Part shown: in pieces, positions 38,478 through 51,600 of the stretch | How positions within the stretch are numbered: position 1 is the stretch's first letter | Layout of the letters: each line of letters begins with the position of its first letter | Source: Phytoseiulus persimilis | Taxonomy: Eukaryota > Arthropoda > Arachnida > Mesostigmata > Phytoseiidae | Reading direction: 5' to 3' | Assembly: GCA_037576195.1 (NCBI GenBank) | Contig: CM075104.1 | Span: forward strand, 19,422,211 to 19,486,210 | Length of the DNA stretch: 64,000 bases | Translations under genes and position numbers: made by a program | The notes under the pieces: generated by a model | Databases searched by the model: none | Seen by the model: only the letters and a program-made list of their open reading frames with translations | What the model was told of the DNA's origin: nothing

Positions 38478-40458
38478 TGGATAAGCACGACTACAAGGAG
38501 GGACGACACCGTCGAGAAACTATTGCCTGATGTCCTCCGAACTCTCCTGTGCAAACTTCATATCCTGTCAAGCTGTACATGAAACACAGAAATTGATTGA
38601 CAGAACGAATAGTTGGAGTCGAGCGGATGAAAGTTCGTTTTCGATCTCAGCTGGGCTTTTGTTGTCGCGGACACTCACGTCGAAGCTTCCAGCTCCCCGA
38701 TCACCATCAAAATAATGTTCCAGTCCACGAGGTGGAAACGCGCACACTCTTGGAGAGATGCACTTCTTGTGTTTTCTGCACTGTCGTTGCCGTCGCCCTC
38801 GTCATCGTCAATGAGTTTTTGTTCAGTTTATAAAGTCTGTCGAGAGCGTTAATTAACGGTCAGGCGGCAGCGATCGTTCCGAGGGTGGACGTTCTCGAGG
38901 GAAGTGGCATCGCCTGTGCGGCTCCTATCATCCTGTTGTGCGCGGCAAGACACTGCATGGATGGGGCCGCCAGCTGATATCATAGCCGACGTGATCAGCT
39001 CGGGGGTAACAGTAGATGCGTGCGGTGGGGTGACTCCGTCCAGGGTCCCAAGCGTTCGTGTAACGTTAGTGACCAACCTACGAGTTGTGCTGCACGCAAC
39101 ACAATGCTGATGGCTGTCACGTGAGCGAGCCCAGGATTGGTTTACGCGGGGGAGCTCGAGGGAGCGTCATAGCATCGGCAGCGTTCGGAGCGGCTTACGT
39201 TGTGTTGGATTATGCTAATTCCATACACGCGACACATGAGGCTACGAAAGACCAATAATATCTGCTGCTGTTGCCAGCGACGCCTTTGTGCTCGGCATGA
39301 GACCTTGTTCTATGCTCGACGTGAGAGGCGGGACATTCCCCGTTATGAAACGATGGTTGCTGTTGTTATCATCTGGCTTGTTCGGAGAATAACTCGCTCG
39401 CCGTGATTGACTGTGATGGAGCGCATGCTTCCTCGAGATAATCTATAATTCAACACTGACCCGGATATCGGCTGGCCGACGGAATACCAGAGGGCTTCGG
39501 CGTTCTGGATCTTCCGCGAGCATCCGCCTGCCCCGAGTGAGGGGGCCGATAATGCTCAGAAATGCACGCAGCACCTCGGACTTCGGTCAAAAGCAGTGAA
39601 GGTTGTTGCAGGATGTCCGGTTTCTCTGTGTTCACCTTCCACGAGTCTTCACTGAGAAGGAAACCTGCGGCAGCAATTGTCCCCGCGATCCAAGTCACGG
39701 TCAAGCGATCGTGGGTTAAACCGATGGGTTAAAAACTTCGCATCTCTCGGCTTCTTTTGCCCGTCCGTGTTCTTGGACAATTTTGTGGTCACACAGAATT
39801 TATTAATTCAGCGGATGTGACCGCGGATGTGCGCGGTGCTGACACCGCCAAGTCGACACCGCGTGTCGCTCAGACGACCAAGCGACGAGAGCTTGGCGGG
39901 CGGATGAATTCCAAGGCTTGGGCCGTATGCGCAGCTGGGCTCCGCGAACTGTCCACAAAAGTTTTCAAATCAGCAGAACGAGGCGGCCGACAAAGAAGTT
40001 GTTCAGAACTTCAAATTGAGTTGGGCTTCTCTTTGAGGAGCCCGACTCCGCCTCCTCGCAAGCTCAGAAATGCCGCCGACACACCTCCCAACGCATCGGT
40101 TCTAACTAAGTGAACTTGTCATTATTCCTGCGGCCTGGTACCGGTCGCAGCCACGCGAGCCATTGCCGATCATCGTAAGTGATCCCACAGTGCCACCGCC
40201 ATCGGCCGAGTGAATGAAGCGAGGGCTGGTGAGTCAACGCGGCTGACGCCTGTTTTGCCCACTAAACAGATCGCCTTGACCGTCATGGACTTACGCGGGT
40301 GGAGAACGACGCCAATAGGATTACCGTTACGAAACGGTTCAAGAAACGGTCACAGAAGATATCTGTGATGGACACAGAAGCTGAGTCTACGGTCGGCTGG
40401 ATGCCCGGCTTAGTTTGAAACGTATCGTAGTCGACGCAGACGTTTCTCCTCAGAGTCG

Positions 40459-40470
40459 TTTTTTTTTTTT
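40459..40470. repeat. Homopolymer T12 tract
   Basis: Twelve T in a row. On the minus strand it could be a short A tail, but no retroposed body or flanking duplication was seen. Confidence 0.85.
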
Positions 40471-41783
40471 GTGCGGAACGGAGCGCCATCTCACGAATCC
40501 GAGATCTGAGCTTTTCGCATTGTGAAGCCGTAAGCTGACCACTTCGTACTTTGCATGAGCTGTCCCATGATTTTTATGATCGAGCTTGTTGGGTTCCAGG
40601 CACATGTCAAGCTCCGATCTAAGGATCGCAGTCTACTGGCACGCTCGAACGCTGATTCCAGCTCATGATTTCTCGCCGCTCTTCGTTCACACTCCACTAG
40701 GCGGAATACTTTAGCTTCTCGATCAACTGTAGCCGCAGTCGTGGAGGACTCGAGTCTAACCGCGGATACAACTTCTCCGAATCGATTGCTTCTGTCGTTA
40801 TCGTTCTCGAGAATGTCTGAGGTGTGAGGAGCAACATCGGATAGTCTAATCGGAAAACTTGCGAAATCCCGCACAGTATTTCCCTGCAGGGATGCCACGA
40901 AAGGGTAGTTCAGACAGAGCTTTTGTAGAACAGGCTCCTCGAAGAGGCATCAGTGAAATCTTCGTCACACATCTGGCGAGGAAATCAGATTTGATAAACG
41001 GCGCTTCCCGCCTGACCGATACGGACGCCTGACAGAAGAAGAATTCGTGAGGATAATCCGTTGCCAAACCAAATCTCACATTCACGTCGGGCTTCGTGGA
41101 AAGAAGGTCAAAGCTACGATTGGTTGATGGCTTCATAGCTACCGACGGAACCATGTCGATGTCGCGTACCGGCTGTTTTCGAAAGTGAGAAATTCAGCGG
41201 GATGCCGCGAGTTTTCAAATCGGTCAATAGCCGAGCGAATTCGGACGCGGCGGTGAATTGGATGAGTTTTTCAACGACTTGCATACCTCGATCTGTCGTC
41301 GCTGTGTTACAATCTGCTCCAAGCGACGTCCTGAGAGGCGTTGTCCTGGGAACGAGCGCCGCCTCACAAAGTTAACGGCGGCGAGTGGGCTTGTAGCTTA
41401 TTAGGTCAGAGTGGAAGAAGGTACTTGAGAGCTCATATGCGTAAGTGCAGCCAAACAAATGTGAGAGTCGGACTCTCGGGCTATTCTGAGCTGGACGGAA
41501 GGCGAGAATCGTCGACGGACGAACGAACGTCCGAACCATAACCACCTCCTCTAATCCAGCACGGCCATGATGACGGCTATCCACTGCTTCCTTTGCCCTC
41601 TTGATCCCTTCATGGCGGTGCCTTGTCGAGGAACCGCACGGGAGCGCGCATCGACTGTCCTTCTGTTCCTTGTTAGGTCCGAGGGAAGCCAACTAGTTCA
41701 GCTCTCGGCCACGGTGACTGGATACGAACAAGCGCTGCTCTCAGGCAACCGGCGAGTAACCGACCAACGTTTCAACCTTCCAA

Positions 41784-41889
41784 CCGACCGACCGACCAGC
41801 CACCCAGGCGAGCGGGCGGGCGGGCGGGCGCTCTGGCGGCCGGTGGGTCGACCGGTCGGGCGGTCGGTCGAGCAAGCAAGCAGCCAGCC
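41784..41889. repeat. Cluster of tetranucleotide microsatellites
   Basis: CCGA repeats (41784-41797), then GGGC repeats (about 41812-41830), GGTC-type repeats (about 41845-41870) and AAGC/CAGC repeats to 41889. These inflate open frames on both strands, so the long plus-strand frame here is not called a gene. Confidence 0.8.
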
Positions 41890-44800
41890 AGTTCGCTGGC
41901 TAGGTGACTTAGCTCGAGTGGTTTCCGTCTTGATGAACCCCAGCTCATTTGCATACAGAGAGAATAGTCTCTATCTTCCGTTATCCTCTGTTCTCTCTCC
42001 GTCTTCCTTATTCTCCATCGCCTTCGGTAGCGCCGCCGCCTCCACTGCTACTGCCGCCCCAACTCATGAAAACTCTTGTTGTGAAGTCATACGGCAAGAG
42101 CCGTAGGGAAGGAATAGCCGGAGCGAACGAAGACGCTTCGATGGCCCCAGTGTACGGCGCCACTGGACTCGTCAGAGGAACTCTGTGACTCCGAATCCGA
42201 TCTTGTTTCCAGGAGAACGGCCCATACTCGACCTCTCACTCTCTCAATTAGTTCCTGTTGCCTTGATTGAGCTCCGTATTATTCATCGTCGATGGTAAGA
42301 ATGAATCAGTCGAGCTTGGATCCATCCAAGAGCGACGACACCCACTCAACTCCAGATGGACGAAGCCTCGATGTCGACATAGGTAGGAATGGGCGTGAAT
42401 CAGGGGCATGAATTTGAATAGACAGGGGCACGCGCAGGATCCCTTCAAAGTTCCTGAGATATTCTTTCGGCTCCTGAACCCACTGTAAATTTGGGTGCGT
42501 GCCCTAATATGGCATTTGCTGAGCAGCAATCAAGTTCGGTGGAGTCGGTGGCTACATCACAGTCATGAGCACTCTGGCGCAGTCCGAGATGTGGTGTGGA
42601 ACTTTTTGTCGCAGAGGGTCCATGGTATTGAAACTCGGTGCGACAAGGCATCAGATCCGCTTGGAGCGTCCCACCCCAGAACTTTGCTGTGGTTTCATCC
42701 CCAGCCGGATTCTGGGTCGGCGCAGTTTCACGTTCACGTCGATTGCATCTACATCCAACACCGCAGCGCTGTCAGATACCCGCTTCTCGCCGGGACGGGT
42801 ACGATCTCGAAGAGATCTCTGATGGGCTCTTGTTTGAACTCGGGATCGGATAACCCTTTGGGCACACTCAGGGCTCCGAAATGATTCCAACGTGCAATCC
42901 GTGACGCGACAAGCGGACCCAGCCCCACCGCGTGCGAGGCTAACTGATGGTAACAAATGACGGTAATGATGTGCTTTGTGAGAGCTCCTGAAATTTGGAA
43001 AAATTCAATCGAGGACAATGTCTTGACACGAGACTCTTCCTTGCCGCTAAATTAAGCTTCCTCCAAGGACTGAGAACAGAAGCAAACTTCACAATCTTGT
43101 GCCAAAACCGGACGACTTCGTTGTAAGCTGATGGCTCTGGGCTGCAGCTTCTCGGGTTGCCGGCTGAGTGTTTTCACCGAGACCCGAGTTCGTTATTTTG
43201 GATTTGAAGATGACCGCAGCACTGGCAGTCGACCGCTGAATAACGGAGAGGGGTTCGGAGATTGGATCCGACTCGGTATGACAGCTCAGAGGTGATTCCA
43301 GCCTCGGGTGCCGAAAAATCGCGTCCATCACCGCGAAATCCAGACGCCTGACTCCGGGACCGCGGCCGCGGACTGCCGAAGAGTCCCCCATAATGTTCAT
43401 CATGGGCTCCCTGACAGCGTAGGAAACCGCATTCATCGGAACGAGCATCCTGAATACGATTCTTTCTGTTTGAAGGTCAGCTGTGAACACTGAGAATTCC
43501 GAACGCCCCTGAAGATTCACAACGCCCGCATTTCACTGGCGCTGTGACGTTCTGCGCGGAGCACTGCACGCGAAGTGAAACTCGTCCCGCGAACGTTTGC
43601 CAACAAATCATCTCTTGTATCCGAAGCGGCTCCGGATCGATCTGACTGAAAATATCGGATTGCGACACTGGGACAGGTATAATAGAATGCGGGGACTGAG
43701 TTTCCGCCGGGCTCCCCGACGCGGAACATTGAACACGCGCAAGCAGTAGAATCGCAAGCATCCCACCCCCGAGCGTCAGCGTGCATTTTCTTTCGGCGAC
43801 TCACTCAGTCACTCACTCAACTGGATGCGTCGTCGCGTAATCTTCCGCGGCTCGGGACTTCCAACGCGTGATTCGTTTCCACGCATTGTTCTTCAGCATC
43901 TTCCCACATCAAGGACGCGGGCGCCCGTCCCGCAGCGCGGATCAAAGGATTCGGAGTCTCCAGAGCGGGCACGTCCTCGTTCGAATCATCCCTCGGAGCG
44001 ATATGGCCGAAGCCCCGCGGATTTCTGGAGGGCCGCTTCTTTCCACCACCGGAATCTGTCGTAAATTCCAAAGACTGCTCATCGATCAGCTCACGGGAAG
44101 TTTTCGAGGGACACCACCCATGTGAATGGACATCAAATTGGATCACGGGGCCGAATGCTCGCGGCACGTTGCGTTCTCGGTGTCGGAAAGCAACACGGGC
44201 AATCAGAACTTCCATCGCTCCATGTTTGTGCTTTTCCAAAGCCATCCGGAAGCTTTCGTGTACGGAGGTCTCAAGATGTTCAGAAGACGGAACGCGAGCG
44301 AACGTGTCCGATTCCGCTGTCAACACTCGTGTTCCAGCGCTCGAATGTAATGGACGGGAAGAGTCGTTGATTCCTTTGGGAACAATCATTCCGGGACTTA
44401 CGGTGATATCTGCATGGTGTTCTATTTTCGCGCTCCCGGAAAGTTTCGACGGGCAAAATGTTCGCATTCCTCTACCTCATCAAGAGATTCAAGAGAACCA
44501 CAGGCCGGAGGAGGAAAAAATTGGGAAGGGGAGGGGGAGAACGGGCCCGAGGGCGTGCATTAGGTATACCATTGAAAATTCCTCTGATTCGAAGAGCAAG
44601 TGACTCGTGTGTAGTCGAGCAGCCCAAACAGAAGCTTCTTGGTTACAGCGGCAAGCAGATGAATCACCAGCAATGGAATGGCAAAACTAACGCCGCAACC
44701 ACTGCCAACGAACGATGCGCGATGCCAGAACATCCCATACCGCCCACCGTGCGACATAAAAAATACCTCTCTCGCGACGGGAGGGGAGTTTAAGAATGCC

Positions 44801-45115
44801 CGACCGAGCTTTTCTTCTCTGTATCAAATCTATAAACGTCCCGACGCCCAACTTTGGAATAGATTTCGATGGCAAGCCAAGGTCTTTCGCTGCAGCCACT
44901 GTTTTATTCCCTGCCGAAACGGTTGCACGGTTCGGTGTGGACTGATGGAAACTTGGGAGCTTCCTCAGCTTCTGCCAGGACTCCGGCCCTCATGTCTAAC
45001 GAATAGAAGATCTCAACCGAGTAGACTCCGTCGGCAGCCTGATCCTTTTTCCCGAAAACGTGTTTTTCGTCGGCAAATCCGAGTCCCGCTTTCTGGCCGA
45101 ATAACGAAGAATTCT

Positions 45116-45127
45116 CCCCCCCCCCCC
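45116..45127. repeat. Homopolymer C12 tract
   Basis: Twelve C in a row followed by a further TCC. Confidence 0.9.
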
Positions 45128-48100
45128 TCCCAATATACTCTATTAGGCGACGGATGGGGAGGACCGGCGTCCCTAGAACATTGAGCCCTATCTGACAGAT
45201 CTTCGTAGGCGAAAAAGCAACTCATTGTCAATACCTCTGTGTTCGAGCTGCGCGAACGGTGTGTGACAGAGTGCCATGTTGAGTCGACCGAACCTGGGAG
45301 CGGAGCCAGAATATATTGCGTGCAGACGTGGTACGATCCCATAAATGCGGATTATGGAAATTTCGACAAGAAGGAGCGCGATCGAAAACAGACAAAGTGA
45401 GATTCTCTCTTCGACAAGGGAGAACACGGGTCCTCTCTATTCGGTGTCCGACGACTCACACCCTTTCGGCCGAGCCGCCGACTGCAATCTTTCTCGACAA
45501 CGCTTCTCTCGAATCCAGCCGTCCGGCTGCTTAAAGGTGTCAACTTGATCTCGATGATGATAGATTAGCTGAACCTGCATCCATCCAGATTTCAACAAAA
45601 TCATGCAGAATGGGGCACAGGGACGTTCGGATGAGGCGCAAATGTTGGGCAGATTCAAGTTTCCAGTTGTCAGCCTCACGAGCCACTCGCAAGATGATTT
45701 CACTGTCAGAAAATCGCTCCCAAAACGATTCCCTCCGTGAGACCCCGCCGTGAGATTTGGAGTTGATCTCGCCGAGCAGAGGCAATTCTGGATGCCTGTC
45801 GCAACCGGGAAGCTGTCGCTCCGGCCAGCGCACGCGGAGAGCCCAATGTTGTAAAACTTGGCCGATTCCAGACAAAACTCAGATTCTTACGCGGTGGTCA
45901 TATGAAATCTAATAAATTTCGGGTGCTTTACCAAAATGATTGGAATGAGTAACCGCGAGTGGCAGAAAGAGGGCGGTTGAAAAGAAATGTCACACTCGAT
46001 GGCCATTCTCTGTCGGCGCCCGCTCGGCCGCGGTTTCGTCAAGTATTGAGTGGCCTGGAGCATGTTGGCGAGGAGCACCAATCAGCCCCCCTCCCCCTTC
46101 AGGGTTCTATCACTCGCGTGGATAAAGCGTTTTCTCCTTCCGCGCACGTCTCCGAGAGACATGATCGCCTCAAGATTGCAGCTCGTCGGAGTCCATAGGT
46201 AACTCATCGAACGAATGATCTCAAGGGATCTTCAAGATTTCTCCTATTCGCAGTTTCTCCTACGAGAGATTCAGCTCACCAGAGTCGGTAGCAACTTATG
46301 AGATTTCTGTCCACACAAACACCTGAACGACGCCATCGGTACCTGATCTCCACTCTGATAGTCTACGACATTCTCGAATTGAGCACATCGTCAGTCAGGC
46401 ACTTCATTAATATTCCAATAATAGGATGAACGAAGAAAGGCTGGAGTGATATCATCACCGCGTAATGCTCTAGAAGATTGCTGCGTTGTTTACACTTTTT
46501 CCTTTCCAGTCATGGCGCTAGATACGAGAAAATGCTGGAGATCACTTTCGTCTAGCTCTGTGTGCGGCTCAATTTCGGTCGTTGGACTCATTCTTCACAG
46601 TGCTCCAGGCTCTTGGAGAAATTCAAGACAGATTTTCGAGCTCAGAACTCTGAACTCTAGTCCCAACGAGTTTCTCGGGCGATTGGCGGAGACAGGCGGG
46701 AGAGCCTCACGACCGAAATTCTTCAACGTAGTGAGCTGGGCTGAAATGTCCATAATTTTGTCCTTTCTAACACCATGATGACGGAGACATCGACAAAAGT
46801 GAGGTCGAAGTCAGCGAATCTATGTTCCGAAGCTCATTGCGGTGACGAAGTGGTTGGAAGACTCGGAATCGATCGGGAAGCTGAGGAAGTTCAGAAAGCG
46901 CTTCTGACCGCACTTGGATTTTCCTCGTATCACGTCGACCCTTTCGTTGACGCCTCGATAGTTGTTGGGCCATGATTTATCAACTAACATGGATCCCATT
47001 TCCTCGGAAGGCCCGAATGATCGATCCAGTACAGAGATTTCCTAACTTGCCTCTTTCTGCTCCTCTCTCACCGTATTTACTGCGATTTGAGTGCACTTTC
47101 CAGAAAACGTGCGCTTCGGGAAGCTCAGAGAATAGATGAGCATGCCCTCCTGTTATGGAAACCTCAGTAGGATGATATTACTGCAATAACGGGCATCCCT
47201 TGGAGGATTGGGTAAGAGGCGGACATACACTTCCACCAGAGCATGAGGTTGGGGAGGTTGGGTGTCAGATTCCGACAGGGAGCAATCGTCGAAAATATCG
47301 ATGGAAAGTTTCCCTCGGGGCTGCCCACGAAAAAACAACATTCAATGAGAGCGCGTCACAGTCGCGACAAAAGTCATTCCCAAGTCGAAGAAAACTCCTC
47401 CATCGGGTGGTTCATCATCTTCATGGACAGCATTCCCGCGAGAGTATGATCCTCCATGTCCGGTGACGGGAGGATTCTGTGACATGGGCAGCAGCGACTT
47501 GCTCCCGGGATATTTGCGTGTTCTTGAACTCCTACGAAATCTCCTACAGCAAGCCGCGCGAGACTCCGGAATCTTATTTGCTTTCTACAAATCACGGCTC
47601 GACCTGATACGGATGACAATGAATATCTCCGTCATCGTTGACTGCTCCTAATGTGAGAAAGCCAAACATGGCAGCCCATCAGCGTCGCCCTGGTGAAATC
47701 GGCCGAACCAGCCAAGATCCAGCGGCAAGATCCAGCGTCGGGAGCTGCAGAGGGTCCGGAGGTTGCTATTCCTTGTTACAGATCTCTGTTCCCGTCGCAG
47801 AAAGGAACGCATTCGGTCACAATTGAGACGCTGAGTTTCAAGAAAATTACCGGAGTGACGACTCGTGTTCGGAGCTGAACTCTGGGTCTGGTGGAACTTA
47901 TTTACCGCGATTTCTGAACATGCTCGTCGGTGTGAGGGAGCCCGTTCCGAGTATTCGCTTGTGCTCGCGAGAGCCGCTTTCATCTATGACTTGAGTACAC
48001 GCTAACAGAACAGGCGCAGATTGGAATAATCAGATATCCCCAGCCAGCAGAGTCGGATGTGTTCGAAAGAGTGAGAAGCTCTGACGCTCATCACGTGAAA

Positions 48101-48424
48101 TGCATAATCGACACGCACGCGAATCGCATTGATTGGATAGATCAGCGTTCATGGAGCTGAAGCTTCAGTGACATCTCACACGGCTCCAACGCTGAGTCGG
48201 AAGACGCCCGGGTTTCCCCAGAAACATGAGCAGAGAACCCCAGGCGCCTCTATCCTGCAAGTTTGACTGTGGTGTTCGGGTTATTAGGTAATTGTTACAA
48301 GGTCTTATGGGAGCTCTACTCCACCCCCGACCCGCGCGTCCCGGAACACTCTCGGCTCCACTCGAACCAGCGATGCTGGAGACGACGGGGCCTCGCCGGG
48401 GAGTTGTCAAACCGACGGACTTAC

Positions 48425-48685
48425 CTCGCGGAGCGATTGCTGCGAATCAGCAGCAACTGGTGAGTTCCCGGTGCTTAACATTCCAGGCGCTCCGTTCACG
48501 CCGCTCCCGCTGTCCCAACTGACCTCGGAGGAAGAGTCGAGATATTGCTCCTGAATGGAGTTCGCTGCATTGAACAACATTGTTGAGAGGTCATTACCTG
48601 CTTGCGGAAGTGGCATTCGTATTTCGGAAAGTTTGAAACTTGCGCTCTTCGGAGGGGATCCCGTCACGGGGGATGCTATTGACCG
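48425..48685 (-). CDS. Internal coding exon of an unrecognised gene, Ser/Pro/Gly-rich (87 codons, phase 0-0)
   Basis: On the minus strand an excellent acceptor (CCACCCATCGTTTGTCAG, ending 48686) opens a 261-nt frame that ends in CGCGAG before a perfect GTAAGT donor (48424-48419). A C/T-rich tract and TTAAC branch-like site lie upstream. The peptide is low-complexity and polar: it starts RSIASPVTGSPPKSASF, has LPQAGNDLSTMLFNAANS and EQYLDSSSEVSWDSGSG in the middle, and ends SPVAADSQQSLRE. It reads like a disordered linker of a larger intracellular protein. The plus strand is also open here, but lacks comparable splice borders. No neighbouring exon was identified with confidence. Confidence 0.55.
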
Positions 48686-48686
48686 C

Positions 48687-51600
48687 TGACAAACGATGGG
48701 TGGAAGGCTATACAGCTTGCAGGGTCGGTTAATGTTAAAAGTTTGATGGAATGAAAAGAAGGAAGAAGAGGCGGCGGCGGCACGCAGTCGGGTCTTTGTA
48801 TTCATTAACGCCAAAGAGACGGCAGCCTGCAGGGTACTAGATCAGGGGTAAACAGAGCGTCACTATTTTCTTTCTTAGTTCTCTCCATCTGACCGTTCGT
48901 TCGTCAGTCCTCCCATTCCTCGGTCCCATCCAACGGCTCATTCATCCATCCATGCGTTCGTTCGCTGCTTCTCTAGACCCCTCCGGTCTCGTTCATTCAT
49001 GAGCCGAGCAGAATTCTAAATGAACAGAGCGACGAAGCAGCAGTTGCTGCCGGAGCTGCAGTTAGGGTTGCAGTGAGACAACTGGCGAATGATTGCCCAC
49101 GACGTCTAACGGACGTTGGCGGACTGTCCTCCCGCACTCCCCCCGTCTTCTCCCCTTCATTCGTGCCCGCTTGGCTCCGGTGTACCGCGGGTGCTTCCTT
49201 TTATTAGCTGGGCCGGCCCGTTGGGTGTTCAGCGTTTTTTGCGCTGAATCTCTGGGCGGCTCGTGGTGAGCAAGGAGCTCTCTGTGGAAGGGTTGCGCTT
49301 TTTGGAGTTTGCGGCCGAGACGTAACGATGCCTCCAGGGTCGGTTAGCCCGACCGCGGGCGCGTTTGGTTAGTTGCCGCTGTTTCTCCGCCTGTTGTATA
49401 TGTTGAACTCTTGCTCCATGCTGCTTCTGTTCCAGCGTTGGTGTCTGAAGGGTAGTTGCAAGCGAGCAGGGGTGACGCCGACGACGCGAGGGCAGATGAT
49501 TAATGTCATTATTCAGCTAGCACTTCATCACGCAAGACTAGCAACTTGCCGCCTCGCAACCCTGTCGTTCTGCGAGTGCTGCCTTGCCACGGGTGAAATA
49601 ATCCCTTGCTGCAGACACGAACGCTCGCACTTGCTTAGGGAAAGTTTAACTTAGCAATGTTTCCGCCTTCCTCGGTTTTAAAGTGAAAAGCACGGTTGAG
49701 GGAAGCCGGACTCGAATGCAAATTGTCGGCGATCTTCCAACGCCGGTCACTGCTTCAGTTTTTCTCTGCATGGCGACCGCTTCACCTCTGGCTGAGATGG
49801 CCGCGAGTCAGTCCGCAGCAGCGAACGTCTGCCGAACTGGATTCGATTCTCGTATGTGTTTCGGAACGAAATCGCTTTTTAATTCCCTCGCAGATTACTC
49901 GGCTCCGGTTTCTAATAGGAATCGGAATGTCTGGATCAAATACAAAGAGCAAACCGCTCCTCTCTCCAGGCTCGTTCCACCTGCTGCCCCGGTGGCGCGA
50001 CGACGTCACCGGCAGCAAACACGACAGCCATCCTCCTGAACAACAATAAACGTAGGGTTTTGAACACGAGGAGTGGATGTTGCGACACGTATTGTATTCT
50101 CATCGTATTTTTTCGACGCTCTCCCCCTCGCATTGTTTTCGAGCGGTTTGTTCTGAACAGCGACGTACCGCTTATTTCGGCTCTCTAAACAAAACTCCGC
50201 TGGTCGTGTCGAGTTTCCTCTTCCCCAGAGTTTGAGTTACCAACAGCTACTTTCAAATGGCTCCAATTTCACTGAATGAAGTTTCACGCCAACTCGCTCG
50301 AGCCTCGAGTTGCGTTTCCGAGAGTTTCCACGCCCCCCCCCCCCCCCCCTCTCTCCCTCACGAATGATTCACTTCTACCGGCGGTTCCCGAGGGGTGGGA
50401 ATACGATGAGAACGGTGGGAAACTTCTGACTGCGGAGCGAATGGGCCTGATCACATCCGGTTTTTGACGCCCTGGGCGTTCTCGACTCGAATCCCAGGAA
50501 TTTATGCCACTGGAGTTCGTGCCGGCGGGAGTTCCACCGGAGAAAATCTTCTCCACTCTTTGAGCGCCCTGGAAATCCTTGAAGTCCGTGTGCTCGTTGA
50601 TAACGAACTGGTTTCCCATCCTCGATATTTTCCACGCACTGGCTCCACAAAAAGAGAGTGCATATCATCAAAACAACTTTTTTCGACGTGATTCGGAAGC
50701 ATGAGCTGAGATCGAGCGAGAGCAACGTCGTCAATTGCAGCAAACGATACTCGTGTTCGAGGAGATATCCTATCTCTCAACGTATAACCTCTCGCGAGCG
50801 GTTGATAGAACCATTCACTTTTTCTATTCAAGTCACGCTTAGCTCTCGACAGTTCTTTCCAATAACTTCCTGTGTGTAACTATTCTTCCCTATCGGTTCA
50901 GAAATTCAACCTACATAGTTTGCTCCTCATCCTCGGAGGGGGAGGCGATAGCATCCGTTCCATATTCGCTGCCCAAACCACATGTAATTTCCCAGAAGCG
51001 TAAGAACCCTGACACACAGTGAGCTGCGTTGCGTTCTGAGCCGAATCTTCAACCAGGAGGAGGGGAGTATTTTAGAAAATCGGGTACGAATGATTTCCCG
51101 CATGACGGGCCCCACCAGAATGAAGCCCGGCTCTGGGCCATGATCCGGACCTCGTCCCGGTTGGATCGGTTGCGCGAGCGATCCTCATATAACAGCAGAT
51201 AGCAGCCGGTTTTCGCCATCGTTTCTTCAGTTTCAATTCAAGAGCTTACTGTCTGACGAACTCGACGATTCCGAGGAGGAAACAGAGAGTTACAGCTGTA
51301 TCTTGGCCGGATTCGCGAATTTTCGATCATGTCAGGGGATGTTCAATCATGCCTGGACACGTTGTTCGTCTCATAAAATGGAGCCAGGGCGGGGTGTCAG
51401 AGCTCACTGAACCCTGCGTATTCCGCGTATCTCATAATTTCTGGACAAGCTAAAGGTTGAGATTGAGGACCGACAAGAGTTCAGATTCTACACTGTGTGG
51501 GAAAGGAACCACAGCGGAGTCCTTGAGAACCACAGCTCCTCGATGTTCCGCGGGAGCGGCAGTTTCGCGAACTGGAACGTTCGAAATCGCGGGAGCTGAG

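Larger units (their letters stand above)
33834..48424. other. No firmly supported gene
   Basis: Many short frames, none with a recognised domain. Isolated donor-like sites occur on the minus strand at 36.0, 38.67 and 44.40 kb and on the plus strand at 40.16 kb, each with open sequence before it but without a clear matching acceptor or second exon. Microsatellites are at 41.8 kb. Confidence 0.4.

Noticed and set aside
41567-42106. 179-codon plus-strand frame
   Set aside because: Much of it is translated tetranucleotide microsatellite.
43817-44467. 216-codon minus-strand frame with a GTAAGT inside
   Set aside because: Competing plus-strand frames look equally protein-like and no acceptor or second exon could be paired, so no gene is called.
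48290-48561. Plus-strand open frame ending in an apparent C-terminus
   Set aside because: It lies opposite the minus-strand exon at 48425-48685, which has much better splice borders.
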